Shown one piece after another: positions 16,892 to 25,563 of a stretch of 64,000 bases of DNA; within the stretch, counting starts at the first letter, position 1; each line of letters opens with the position of its first letter. The notes under the pieces are model-generated. The model was not told where the DNA came from. It worked only from the letters and a program-made list of their open reading frames with translations, and made no database searches. The DNA lies in NCBI GenBank assembly GCA_900315745.1, contig ONAG01000001.1, forward strand, positions 62,001 through 126,000. The letters are read 5' to 3'. Source of the stretch: an uncultured Prevotellaceae bacterium (GTDB taxonomy: Bacteria; Bacteroidota; Bacteroidia; Bacteroidales; Bacteroidaceae). The position numbers and the translations under genes were made by a program.

Positions 16892-18211
16892 ATGGCAAAA
16901 GAGTATTTTCCGTTTACCGGTAAAATTCCTTTCGAAGGAAAAGAGAGCAAAAATGTAATGGCCTTCCACTACTATGAACCAGAGAAAGTGGTCATGGGAA
17001 AGAAAATGAAGGATTGGCTGAAATTTGCCATGGCTTGGTGGCACACACTGGGCGGTGCTTCTGCTGACCAGTTTGGTGGACAGACACGTAGCTATGAATG
17101 GGATAAGGCAGAGGATGCTGTACAGCGCGCAAAGGACAAGATGGACGCTGGTTTCGAAATCATGGACAAACTGGGCATCGAATATTTCTGCTTCCATGAT
17201 ATAGACCTCGTAGAAGAGGGTGCTACCATCGAGGAGTATGAGGCTCGCATGAAGGCCATCACAGACTATGCTCAGGAGAAGATGAAACAATTCCCAAACA
17301 TCAAGTTGCTCTGGGGTACAGCTAATGTGTTTGGAAACAAACGATATGCTAATGGAGCATCTACGAATCCTGATTTCGACGTTGTGGCTCGTGCCATCGT
17401 GCAAATAAAGAATGCTATTGATGCTACTATCAAACTCGGTGGCACCAACTATGTGTTCTGGGGTGGACGTGAGGGTTACATGAGCCTTCTCAATACAGAC
17501 CAAAAACGTGAGAAGGAACACATGGCAACAATGCTTACCATGGCTCGTGACTATGCAAGGGCTAAGGGATTCAAAGGCACTTTCCTCATTGAGCCAAAAC
17601 CAATGGAGCCTTCAAAGCACCAATATGATGTGGACACCGAGACCGTTATCGGATTCCTTCGTACTCATGGACTTGACAAGGACTTCAAGGTGAATATCGA
17701 GGTTAACCACGCTACTTTGGCTGGACATACCTTCGAGCATGAACTGGCTTGCGCTGTAGATGCTGGCATGCTTGGATCTATTGACGCTAACAGAGGCGAT
17801 GCTCAGAATGGATGGGATACAGACCAATTCCCAATCGACAATTACGAACTCACACAGGCTATGATGGAAATCATACGCAATGGTGGACTCGGGAATGGTG
17901 GTACCAACTTTGATGCCAAGATTCGCCGTAACTCTACAGACCTTGAGGACTTGTTCATCGCCCACATCAGTGGTATGGATGCCATGGCACGTGCTCTTGA
18001 AAACGCTGCTGCCATCCTTGAGGAAAGCGAATTGCCAGCAATGAAGAAGGAGCGTTATGCAAGCTTCGATAGTGGTATCGGAAAAGACTTCGAAGATGGC
18101 AAACTCTCTCTTGAGCAGGTTTATGAATATGGCAAGACCGTAGAAGAACCAAAGCAGACTTCTGGCAAGCAAGAGAAGTACGAGACTATCGTTGCTCTCT
18201 ATGCCAAATAA
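16892..18211 (+). CDS. xylA: Xylose isomerase
   Basis: 439 residues, typical for class II xylose isomerase. The N-terminus MAKEYFPFTGKIPFEGKESK, the catalytic-histidine segment YFCFHDIDLVEEG, the metal-ligand segments FLIEPKPMEPSKHQYD and NIEVNHATLAGHTFEHEL, and GSIDANRGDAQNGWDTDQFP are all intact. It interconverts D-xylose and D-xylulose. The protein belongs to the Bacteroidetes group from which isomerases have been used in yeast. Second gene of the xylBA operon, ended by a bidirectional terminator. Confidence 0.97.
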   Translation: MAKEYFPFTGKIPFEGKESKNVMAFHYYEPEKVVMGKKMKDWLKFAMAWWHTLGGASADQFGGQTRSYEWDKAEDAVQRAKDKMDAGFEIMDKLGIEYFCFHDIDLVEEGATIEEYEARMKAITDYAQEKMKQFPNIKLLWGTANVFGNKRYANGASTNPDFDVVARAIVQIKNAIDATIKLGGTNYVFWGGREGYMSLLNTDQKREKEHMATMLTMARDYARAKGFKGTFLIEPKPMEPSKHQYDVDTETVIGFLRTHGLDKDFKVNIEVNHATLAGHTFEHELACAVDAGMLGSIDANRGDAQNGWDTDQFPIDNYELTQAMMEIIRNGGLGNGGTNFDAKIRRNSTDLEDLFIAHISGMDAMARALENAAAILEESELPAMKKERYASFDSGIGKDFEDGKLSLEQVYEYGKTVEEPKQTSGKQEKYETIVALYAK

Positions 18212-18234
18212 TAAACATGCTTGACATGAATCAC

Positions 18235-18268
18235 AAAACGCCATTGGCCCTCAGGTCAATGGCGTTTT
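18235..18268. terminator. Bidirectional terminator after xylA
   Basis: Stem AAAACGCCATTG / CAATGGCGTTTT (18235-18246 with 18257-18268), with further inner pairs to a 4-base loop, between the convergent xylA and dedA genes. Confidence 0.85.
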
Positions 18269-18288
18269 CCTTTATGGTTGGAAAGATA

Positions 18289-18912
18289 TCAGGATTTCTT
18301 CTTTAAAATATGCTTGAATAAGAAGTAGGCACATACGACAAGAACAATACCTATTATACCCCATTTGATGTAGTCGCCATATTCCATTAATTTTTCATCA
18401 AGCTGGCTCTCTGGCACAAATGAGTGCATGTACCATCCAAGTGCTGCAAGAATGGCATGCCATACACCGGCGCCAATAGTTGTATATAGTAGAAATTTCC
18501 AATAAGGCATTTTCGACAAACCGGCGGGGATGGATATCAAGTGGCGTATGCCTGGTATCAGACGACCTGTCAGTGTTGCCACGACTCCATGATCGTAGAA
18601 ATATTTCTCGCTCTTCTCTACCTTTTCTTGATTCAAAAGGCATAAATGGCCCAAATGGCTGTTTGCAAATTTGTAGATTATTGGGCGACCTAAGAAATAG
18701 CCTGCCCAATAATTGATGGATGCTCCCACATCGGCTCCTATCGTTGCAAAAAGAATGACTAAAAATACATTCAGATGACCTCCAGCGGCATGGTAAGCGG
18801 CAGGAGATACCACAAGCTCAGAAGGTACTGGAACGACGGTGCTCTCAAGCAGCATCAAGATGAAGATGGTCGTATAGTTGAGATTGCCCAATAGGGCAGA
18901 TATCCAATTCAT
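18289..18912 (-). CDS. DedA-family membrane protein
   Basis: 207 residues with four to five hydrophobic segments. The DedA/VTT signature is clear: FILMLLESTVVPVPSELVV, then GADVGASINYWAGYFLGR and FYDHGVVATLTGRLIPGIRH. DedA proteins act in lipid flipping (undecaprenyl phosphate or phosphatidylethanolamine) and envelope homeostasis. The start codon overlaps the stop of the upstream TPR gene by four bases (ATGA), so translation is coupled. Third gene in glnS-TPR-dedA. Confidence 0.9.
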   Translation of the reverse strand: MNWISALLGNLNYTTIFILMLLESTVVPVPSELVVSPAAYHAAGGHLNVFLVILFATIGADVGASINYWAGYFLGRPIIYKFANSHLGHLCLLNQEKVEKSEKYFYDHGVVATLTGRLIPGIRHLISIPAGLSKMPYWKFLLYTTIGAGVWHAILAALGWYMHSFVPESQLDEKLMEYGDYIKWGIIGIVLVVCAYFLFKHILKKKS

Positions 18913-20330
18913 GATATTGGTTGTTTTATAGCGTAATTGTAATATTCATTTGGTGACATGCCCTCTGGAAACATTGTGCCCAACAAGGCACGTGTGGCAA
19001 TAGGTGACTTTTCGATGGCTTCCTTTAGGTGTTGAAGAAAGGCATCGCGCATATTCAAGTCGTGGGCACAAATTGACAAGTATGCATGTGCTTGGGGTAT
19101 CTTGTCCAAATCTGTGGCATCCAGAGAACTCAATATCTTGTAGGCAATCTCCACAAAGTCGTTGTCATATAGAGATACACCTACACGAAGCATTATATGT
19201 GGATCATAGTTGGAATTTGCTATAGCCGACTTGTAACAGTTGCGCGCTTCTTCTGTTTGGTCGTTCTCACAATAAACGTGACCACGAAACACCTGCAATT
19301 CGTTGGGGTCGCACAAAGGCGACTCCTCCATCTTGGCAAGACAATCCAGTGCCTTTGACAATTCGTGGTTGTGACTGTAGGCAAAAGTCTCCTCTTGATA
19401 TATCTCCCATAGACGATCAGGGCAATATCGCTTGGCACGAACTTTAGCTTTATCCAGATAATTTAGTCCTTCTTCGTATTTGTCGAGGCTAAACATGCAA
19501 TAAGCTGCATTGACATACCCATCAATATTGGTTTCGCGTACTTCAGATTGACGAAGAAAGAACTTGATGGCTCCTTCGTAGTTCTTCAGCCGCATCAGGG
19601 CTTGGCCTTTGTAAAGCAAGGCATCGTCATCGTTAGGATTTATGGCGATGGCATATTCGCTGCTGGTGATGGCGTCAGAGAGATTGTCCTGAGCCAGTTG
19701 GGTGCTGGCAAGCATGTCCCAATAGAATGATGTGTATGGACTTTCATCTATTAGTTGCTCGAAAATACGCTCACACCCTTCGTAATCCTTTTCATAGAAC
19801 AAAATACGTCCCAATGTCTCGCGATAGTCGGCAAGATCGGTCTCTTCAGATCTCTCCAACCATTTCCTGCCTAATGTGGTGTGTTCGTAGTCAACAAACA
19901 GTATTGCAGCATCCAGAATGAAGTCACAAATTTCGAATTCGTCTATTTGGTCAAGGCACGATTCCAAATACAAGTCGGCATCCTCGCCACGGGCTGTAGC
20001 CACCAGTATTTCGGCTTTTATGTAGTAATATTCGAGGTCGTTCTTGTCGGCTATCTGTTCTGCAAGCATTTCTGCCTTTTTTGGCATATTTTCATTCAAC
20101 AAGGCAATACGTGCCTTCAGCACCAAGGGACCCGTGGCGCCTTCAAACATGCTGAGAGCATAGTCAGCTACAGCTATGGCTTCTGATGACTTGCCTTTCC
20201 AATGGTAGTACTCGGCTATGTCAGTAAGCTGGTCGGAGTCGAGATATATCGGCTTGCCGACCTTTGCAGCATCTTCATACCTTCTCAGCAAGTTTTTGAA
20301 ATCCTTGCTGTCGAAATAGTTGCCTTGCAT
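18909..20330 (-). CDS. Tetratricopeptide-repeat protein
   Basis: 473 residues with no signal peptide, built of about ten TPR units. Examples are AIAVADYALSMFEGATGPLV, ALLYKGQALMRLKNYEGAIK and YVNAAYCMFSLDKYEEGLNY. It should be a cytoplasmic scaffold; the partner is unknown. The start at 20330 (MQGNYFDSKD) follows the glnS stop by eight bases; an earlier in-frame start would lie inside glnS and adds residues of no TPR character. It ends in a four-base overlap with dedA. Confidence 0.8.
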   Translation of the reverse strand: MQGNYFDSKDFKNLLRRYEDAAKVGKPIYLDSDQLTDIAEYYHWKGKSSEAIAVADYALSMFEGATGPLVLKARIALLNENMPKKAEMLAEQIADKNDLEYYYIKAEILVATARGEDADLYLESCLDQIDEFEICDFILDAAILFVDYEHTTLGRKWLERSEETDLADYRETLGRILFYEKDYEGCERIFEQLIDESPYTSFYWDMLASTQLAQDNLSDAITSSEYAIAINPNDDDALLYKGQALMRLKNYEGAIKFFLRQSEVRETNIDGYVNAAYCMFSLDKYEEGLNYLDKAKVRAKRYCPDRLWEIYQEETFAYSHNHELSKALDCLAKMEESPLCDPNELQVFRGHVYCENDQTEEARNCYKSAIANSNYDPHIMLRVGVSLYDNDFVEIAYKILSSLDATDLDKIPQAHAYLSICAHDLNMRDAFLQHLKEAIEKSPIATRALLGTMFPEGMSPNEYYNYAIKQPIS

Positions 20331-20338
20331 TTGTCTGA

Positions 20339-22129
20339 CTAATTCTTCTTCGACCAAGTGTCTTTCAAACCAACCGTCTTGTTGAATACAGGGTGTTCTG
20401 GAGTACTGGTAAGGTCGGGAGTGAAGTAGCCTATGCGCTGGAACTGCAAATAGGAGAGTGGCGGCATCGTAGCGGCAAATGGCTCTACATAGCACTTGCT
20501 TAGCACTGTTAGTGAGTCTGGATTGATAATTTGCTTCATCGCATCCAATGTCTTGCATTTTTGTTCTTCACAAATAGAAGCAAGTTCGTCGCGTGGGTTT
20601 TCCACTTTCCACAACCTATCGTAAAGACGCACCTCTGCTTCAACGGCATTGTGGCAGCCTACCCAATGCAATGTCTTTCCCTTGATTTTGCGGTCGGAAC
20701 CTGGTAGTCCGCTGCGGGTCTCGGGGTCATAGGTGCAATATATGGTGGTCACGCGACCGTTTTCGTCTTCGTCACATGGATGTTGCTCGTCGCATTTCAC
20801 TATGTATGCATTCTTGAGTCTCACTTCTTTTCCTGGAGCAAGACGCATGAATTTCTTGGTTGCCTCTTTTTGGAAATCATCACGCTCAATCCATATCTCA
20901 CGACCAAATTCCACCATGTGTGTGCCGTCTTCTGGATTCTCTGGATTGTTTACTGCAACAAGTTCCTCGGTCTGTCCTTCGGGATAATTGGTGATGACTA
21001 CACGTACCGGGTCGAGCACTGCTGAAACACGGAGGGCGCGGCTATTCAAATCTTCGCGAACGGCACTTTCCAGCAAAGCCATCTCATTCAGGGCATCATA
21101 GGTGGTGTAGCCTATCTTGTCGATGAATTTGGCTATGCTCTCTGGACTGTAACCCCTGCGTCGGAAACCGCAGATAGTAGGCATGCGTGGGTCGTCCCAT
21201 CCACCTACGAGCTTCTCGTTTACCAAAGCCAGGAGATTGCGTTTTGACATGAGAGTGTAACTCAGGTTGAGCTTGTTGAACTCTGTCTGCCGTGGACCCT
21301 CATACGAGTTGAATATTTCTTCGTTCATTGGTAAAGGTTTTCCCTCTGCCTGAAGCTCGCTCATGTATTCCCTCATCCATGTCACGAAAAGGTTATAAAG
21401 TGGACGATGCTCCACAAATTCCAAGGTGCAAAGTGAATGAGTGACACCTTCGAGATAGTCGCTTTGACCATGTGTGAAATCATACATGGGGTATGCGTTC
21501 CAGCGGTTGCCGGTGCGTATGTGGGGTATGTTCATCACACGATAGAGCAAGGGATCGCGAAATAGCATGTTGGGATGAGCCATGTCTATCTTGGCACGCA
21601 ATACAAGTGTGCCTGGAGTGGCATCACCACTATTCATGTACTCGAAAAGGCGAAGATTTTCTTCTATCGGACGGTCGCGGAAAGGACTGTTTATGCCGGC
21701 TTTAGTGGTGGTGCCTTTCTGCTCCGCTATGGTTTCGGCACTTTGCTCGTCAATGTAAGCACGTCCCTTGCGGATGAGCCAAATGGCAAAATCCCACAAT
21801 TCCTGGAAATAGTCGCTTGCATAATATACGTTTGCCCATTTGTAGCCAAGCCATTTTATGTCGTGTTCGATGCTCTCAATGTATTCTGTGTCCTCCTTTA
21901 TAGGATTGGTGTCATCAAAACGAAGATTGCATATGCCACCATAGCGTGCTGCTATGCCAAAGTCCATGGCGATGGCTTTGGCGTGGCCGATGTGCAAATA
22001 ACCATTTGGCTCTGGGGGGAAACGGGTTTGTATCCTTCCGTTGTCCTTGCCTTCTGCCAAGTCTTTCTCTACCTGCTGTTCCACAAAGTTCAGACTTCTC
22101 TTCTCTGTGCTTTCTTCTGTCGTTGCCAT
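20339..22129 (-). CDS. glnS: Glutaminyl-tRNA synthetase
   Basis: 596 residues. Class I signatures are present: FPPEPNGYLHIGHAKA (HIGH) at ~40 and YTLMSKRNLLALV (KMSKS-like) at ~260. The GlnRS-specific GNRWNAYPMYDFTHGQSDYL and the C-terminal anticodon-binding beta-barrels (from ~340) follow. It charges tRNA-Gln directly. First gene of glnS-TPR-dedA. The leader of ~115 bases contains a perfect short hairpin at 22201-22217. Confidence 0.97.
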   Translation of the reverse strand: MATTEESTEKRSLNFVEQQVEKDLAEGKDNGRIQTRFPPEPNGYLHIGHAKAIAMDFGIAARYGGICNLRFDDTNPIKEDTEYIESIEHDIKWLGYKWANVYYASDYFQELWDFAIWLIRKGRAYIDEQSAETIAEQKGTTTKAGINSPFRDRPIEENLRLFEYMNSGDATPGTLVLRAKIDMAHPNMLFRDPLLYRVMNIPHIRTGNRWNAYPMYDFTHGQSDYLEGVTHSLCTLEFVEHRPLYNLFVTWMREYMSELQAEGKPLPMNEEIFNSYEGPRQTEFNKLNLSYTLMSKRNLLALVNEKLVGGWDDPRMPTICGFRRRGYSPESIAKFIDKIGYTTYDALNEMALLESAVREDLNSRALRVSAVLDPVRVVITNYPEGQTEELVAVNNPENPEDGTHMVEFGREIWIERDDFQKEATKKFMRLAPGKEVRLKNAYIVKCDEQHPCDEDENGRVTTIYCTYDPETRSGLPGSDRKIKGKTLHWVGCHNAVEAEVRLYDRLWKVENPRDELASICEEQKCKTLDAMKQIINPDSLTVLSKCYVEPFAATMPPLSYLQFQRIGYFTPDLTSTPEHPVFNKTVGLKDTWSKKN

Positions 22130-22250
22130 AGTCGTTGTTTTAGTTGTAGCTGTGAATGGTTGGAATTCACGCTTGATGTATTCTCTTTACAATTGCCATA
22201 ATATGGCGTAGCCATATCATGCCATGTTTGTCGAGTGTTGCTTTTGATTG

Positions 22251-22258
22251 CAAAATTA
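22251..22258 (-). promoter_or_regulatory. -7 box of glnS
   Basis: Minus strand TAATTTTG followed by C, 121 bases before the glnS ATG. Confidence 0.5.
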
Positions 22259-22340
22259 CATTTATTTTCCCAAATTATTCCCAAATAAGCTATATAAAAT
22301 TGTTGCCATCTAAAAATATGTTGTACAGCATAAAAAAATA

Positions 22341-22372
22341 TTTGCGACTATTGTAAAAAACTCGTACTTTTG
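22341..22372 (+). promoter_or_regulatory. Consensus promoter with no annotated gene behind it
   Basis: TTTG (22341-22344), 20-base spacer, TACTTTTG (22365-22372) followed by CC. It points at the hairpin at 22431-22462, where the plus strand carries no protein gene. Confidence 0.5.
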
Positions 22373-22378
22373 CCAACG

Positions 22379-22470
22379 TTATCCTGAATACAATCTTTTT
22401 ACCTTAAAAAAGCTAATACCTATTGATATGGAGCCGCCCCCTCTGCGAAGAAGGGGCGGCTCGTCTTTGT
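22379..22470 (+). ncRNA. Candidate small RNA (~90 nt) ending in a GC-rich hairpin
   Basis: Behind the promoter at 22341-22372 the plus strand has a weak stem CTTTTT/AAAAAG (22396-22413 region) and then a strong hairpin GAGCCGCCCC / GGGGCGGCTC with inner pairs closed by a GCGA tetraloop, followed by GTCTTTGT. Length, promoter and terminal hairpin fit a small RNA convergent with mltG. The U-tract is weak, and the hairpin may simply be the mltG terminator. I cannot test conservation. Confidence 0.35.
22431..22462. terminator. GC-rich hairpin after mltG
   Basis: GAGCCGCCCC pairs with GGGGCGGCTC; one mismatch, then three further pairs closed by a GCGA loop. It lies 33 bases past the mltG stop codon and can act in both directions, though neither side has a strong T-tract. 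Confidence 0.6.
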
Positions 22471-22494
22471 ATGCTTTTATCTCATTTCTTCTTC

Positions 22495-23517
22495 TTATTT
22501 TATGCCTTTTGCGTTGAGTGCTTGGTGGTAGCGACGTGCATTTGCCAAGTGTTCTGCTTCTGTACGGGCATAGTTGTGAGTGCCGCTGAAGTCTTCTTTC
22601 GCACACATGTAGATGTAGTCATGATGCTCGTAGTTGAGAACAGCTTCGAGGTCTTCCTTCATTGGTATGCGAATGGGGCCAGGAGGCAAACCTTTATACT
22701 TGTATGTGTTGTATGGGTTGTCGGTGGAGAGCATTCTGTTGAGGATGCGGCGAACGGCAAAGTCCTGCATCGCAAATTTGACGGTGGGATCGGACTGCAA
22801 TAGCATGCCTTTCTTCAGACGGTTGATATATAAGCCTGCTACGGTGGGCTTTTCCTGAGTGGCACGTGTCTCTTCTGTTACTATACTGGCAAGTGTGCTG
22901 ACTTCTATCGGAGTCATGCCCAAGGCTTTGGCTTTACCCATGCGTTCGTCGTTCCAGTATTTGTCGTTCTCCTTTTTCATGCGGTCTAAGAATTCTTCCA
23001 CCGTCACAGTCCAATACATGTTGTATGAATCGGGGATGAACATGCTGGCTATTGTTTGTACGTTATATCCATACTTTTGGCAGACGGTGGAATCGGTAAG
23101 AGCTTGGAGAAGTTCCAAACTGTCGAGTTCCAGTTTCTTTGAAACAGCTCCTGCAAGCCTGTCTAATGTCCTAACCGAAGGTATGGGAACATTGAGTGGT
23201 GTTTGCTCGCTGCGGTACAAGGTGTTAAAAACAGCTCGTGCGCCCATGTCGTCCCTCACTTCGTATCTACCATGCTTTATGTTGCTGGCAAAGTCTTTCC
23301 ATTCTGCAAGGACCTTGAAGCCTTTCATTGAATGGGGGGTGCTGAATTCGGACAACTTAGTATATACTGAGTCTATGTTGTCGTCACGGTCTATGTAGAG
23401 ATATTGTGTCTCGCTTTCTTTCAGCATCGGGGTGTTAAGATAATAGTAATGGATGCCGAACAGGCTCAGTGCCAATATGATGACGAGGGCCAGAATAATC
23501 TTTATCGGTTTCTTCAT
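22495..23517 (-). CDS. mltG: Endolytic murein transglycosylase (YceG family)
   Basis: 340 residues. A single N-terminal membrane anchor (IKIILALVIILALSLFGIHY) is followed by a LysM-like region and the YceG catalytic domain. The catalytic glutamate lies in LASIVTEETRA, and the signatures MFIPDSYNMYW, LLQSDPTVKFA and YNTYKYKGLPPGPI are intact. MltG cuts nascent glycan strands at the cytoplasmic membrane and sets strand length. Last gene of the aroA-porW-porX-tsaE-mltG unit, 34 bases after tsaE. Confidence 0.95.
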   Translation of the reverse strand: MKKPIKIILALVIILALSLFGIHYYYLNTPMLKESETQYLYIDRDDNIDSVYTKLSEFSTPHSMKGFKVLAEWKDFASNIKHGRYEVRDDMGARAVFNTLYRSEQTPLNVPIPSVRTLDRLAGAVSKKLELDSLELLQALTDSTVCQKYGYNVQTIASMFIPDSYNMYWTVTVEEFLDRMKKENDKYWNDERMGKAKALGMTPIEVSTLASIVTEETRATQEKPTVAGLYINRLKKGMLLQSDPTVKFAMQDFAVRRILNRMLSTDNPYNTYKYKGLPPGPIRIPMKEDLEAVLNYEHHDYIYMCAKEDFSGTHNYARTEAEHLANARRYHQALNAKGIK

Positions 23518-23551
23518 TTTGAATCTTTATTGTGGTTTTAGTGCAAGTTTG

Positions 23552-23965
23552 TCAAAATTCTACTACTCGACTGCCATCTTCAAGTTCGCGTATGCTTACT
23601 TTGACAGCGTCTTCGGGCAACAGTTCCTCTATCAGTTCAGGCCATTCTATGAAGCATAGGCAGCCGCTGAAGAAATAGTCTTCATACCCCATGTCGTAAA
23701 CTTCTTCAATCTTTTTGATGCGGTAAAAGTCGAAATGGTATATCAGTTCTGCGTTCTTGGAGGAACGATATTCATTGACAATGGCAAAGGTTGGGGAGGT
23801 TACCACGTCTTCCACTCCCAATTCTTCGCATAATGCCTTGATGAAAGTGGTCTTGCCTGCTCCCATCGCCCCATAAAAGGCAAAGATTGTGTTCTCGCCA
23901 ATTTGTGCTACAAATTCTTTTGCTGCAGAGCAAATGTCTGCAAGACTGTTTATGGTTATCCTCAT
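23552..23965 (-). CDS. tsaE: tRNA threonylcarbamoyladenosine synthesis ATPase TsaE
   Basis: 137 residues, normal for the YjeE/TsaE family. Walker A is GAMGAGKTT (residues 32-40); [11 protein letters not shown] and HFDFYRI are the conserved switch segments, and CFIEWPE holds the late conserved tryptophan. TsaE works with TsaB and TsaD to make t6A37 in tRNAs. It follows porX by five bases and precedes mltG. Confidence 0.95.
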   Translation of the reverse strand: MRITINSLADICSAAKEFVAQIGENTIFAFYGAMGAGKTTFIKALCEELGVEDVVTSPTFAIVNEYRSSKNAELIYHFDFYRIKKIEEVYDMGYEDYFFSGCLCFIEWPELIEELLPEDAVKVSIRELEDGSRVVEF

Positions 23966-23970
23966 GGTGT

Positions 23971-25542
23971 CTATCTTTTTCGTTGTGTAAGGGTTACTAT
24001 GGGTATCAGCATCTCTTCCATGGAAATGCCGCCATGCTGGAACGTGTCTTTGTAGTAAGAAACGTAATAGTTGTAATTGTTGGGATATGCGAAGAAATCA
24101 GCTCCTGTGGCAAACACGTATGTTGTACTTAGATTGGGTGCGGGAAGTTGGGCTTCCTGTGGTTTCTTGATGGCATACACTTCTTTTTGGTTGTAGCTCA
24201 AGTTCTTGCCCAATTTGTAGCGCAGGTTGGTGTTGGTGTTTCGATCGCCAATGATTTTTATTGGCTTTGATGTACGTATGCTGCCGTGGTCGGTTGTGAT
24301 TATCACTTTGTAGTCTGATTGTGCAAGATTCTTGAATAGTTCAGATAGAATGGAATGCTTGAACCAACTTTGAGTGATGGAACGGTAGGCTGATTCGTTG
24401 TTGGCCAACTCACGCACCATTTTTGATTCGGTGCGGGCATGGGAAAGCATGTCAATGAAGTTTATCACAATAACGTTCAGGTCGTTCTTCTGCAAGTTCT
24501 TGAACTGCTGCATGAAATTCTCGGCTCCTTCGGAGTCGTTCACCTTGTTATACGAGAAGGTGTTTCTCCGGCGGAATCGTTCCAGTTGTGTCTGTATGAG
24601 TGGTCCTTCGTTTAGGTTCTTTCCTTCTTCCTCGTCTTCGTCCACCCATAAATCTGGGAACATCTTGGAGATTTGTACTGGCATCAGACCGCTAAATATG
24701 GAGTTGCGCGCATATTGGGTTGCTGTCGGCAGGATGCTGCAATACATGTCTTCTTCAATGTCAAACATGTCGCCTATCTCTTGGGCAAGAACACGCCACT
24801 GGTCGAAGCGGAAATTGTCTATTACAATAAGAAACACTTTTTCTCCTTTGTCGAGCAAGGGGAACACTTTTTGTTTGAACACATCAGGACTCATCATCGG
24901 GCGAGACATGGTATTGCCTTTGCCAGAGTTGATTTGACCTACCCAATCGAGATAGTTCTTTTTGATGAACTTTCCAAAACCATTGTTGGCGTCTTCTTTC
25001 TGGGTCTTGAGCATTTCGCCCATGTTGCTGTCGGTACTGCTCAGTTCCAGTTCCCAATAAACAAGTCGGCGATAGATGTCCATCCAGTCGTCCATGGTCT
25101 TGCATTCGCTTATCTTCATCGAGATGTCGAGGAAGTCTTGCTGATAACTGCTTTGTGTTACCTCTGCCACTATTTCCTTTCGATGGATGTTCTTTTTTAG
25201 AGTCAGAAGTATCTGGTTGGGATTAACTGGCTTGATGAGGTAGTCGGCTATTTTTGAACCTATTGCCTGGTCCATGATGTTCTCTTCCTCGCTTTTGGTC
25301 ACCATTACAACGGGTGTGGCAGGAGATATTTCCTTGATTTTTGCCAATGTCTCAAGACCTGAGAGACCTGGCATCATTTCATCGAGCAGAACAAGATCGA
25401 ATGTCTGTTGTCTGCATTGGTCTATTGCATCAGTGCCATTGCTCACAGTGGTCACTTCATAGCCTTTTTTTGTTAGAAAGAGTATGTGGGCTTTCAGCAA
25501 CTCTATTTCGTCGTCCACCCATAATAGTTGTCCGTTGCTCAT
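23971..25542 (-). CDS. porX: PorX-like response regulator with PglZ effector domain
   Basis: 523 residues. Residues 1-120 are a CheY-like receiver: acidic pocket Asp10/Asp11, phospho-acceptor Asp54 in [11 protein letters not shown], and Lys83 in [10 protein letters not shown] helical linker follows, and from about 215 an alkaline-phosphatase-fold PglZ domain ([45 protein letters not shown]) with metal-binding Asp and His residues. PorX with the histidine kinase PorY controls type IX secretion in Porphyromonas, and it can hydrolyse oligonucleotides through PglZ. The sequence matches that architecture along its whole length. No PorY or sigma-P gene is in the window. It follows porW by 21 bases and sits directly before tsaE. 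Confidence 0.93.
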   Translation of the reverse strand: MSNGQLLWVDDEIELLKAHILFLTKKGYEVTTVSNGTDAIDQCRQQTFDLVLLDEMMPGLSGLETLAKIKEISPATPVVMVTKSEEENIMDQAIGSKIADYLIKPVNPNQILLTLKKNIHRKEIVAEVTQSSYQQDFLDISMKISECKTMDDWMDIYRRLVYWELELSSTDSNMGEMLKTQKEDANNGFGKFIKKNYLDWVGQINSGKGNTMSRPMMSPDVFKQKVFPLLDKGEKVFLIVIDNFRFDQWRVLAQEIGDMFDIEEDMYCSILPTATQYARNSIFSGLMPVQISKMFPDLWVDEDEEEGKNLNEGPLIQTQLERFRRRNTFSYNKVNDSEGAENFMQQFKNLQKNDLNVIVINFIDMLSHARTESKMVRELANNESAYRSITQSWFKHSILSELFKNLAQSDYKVIITTDHGSIRTSKPIKIIGDRNTNTNLRYKLGKNLSYNQKEVYAIKKPQEAQLPAPNLSTTYVFATGADFFAYPNNYNYYVSYYKDTFQHGGISMEEMLIPIVTLTQRKR

Positions 25543-25563
25543 TTCTTGTAATTGTTTTATAGG

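Larger units (their letters stand above)
22130..22494. other. 365-bp intergenic region between glnS and mltG
   Basis: Contains the glnS promoter and leader (minus strand), a short perfect hairpin (22201-22217), a plus-strand consensus promoter (22341-22372) and a GC-rich hairpin (22431-22462) directly after mltG. The plus-strand promoter and hairpin frame a possible small RNA, listed separately. A 29-codon frame starting at 22428 reads through the hairpin into mltG and is not convincing. Confidence 0.5.

Noticed and set aside
22428-22517. 29-codon reading frame starting in the hairpin after mltG (MEPPPLRRRGG...)
   Set aside because: It would be translated through a strong hairpin and overlap the end of mltG; no ribosome-binding context. 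The hairpin and promoter are better explained as a terminator or small RNA.
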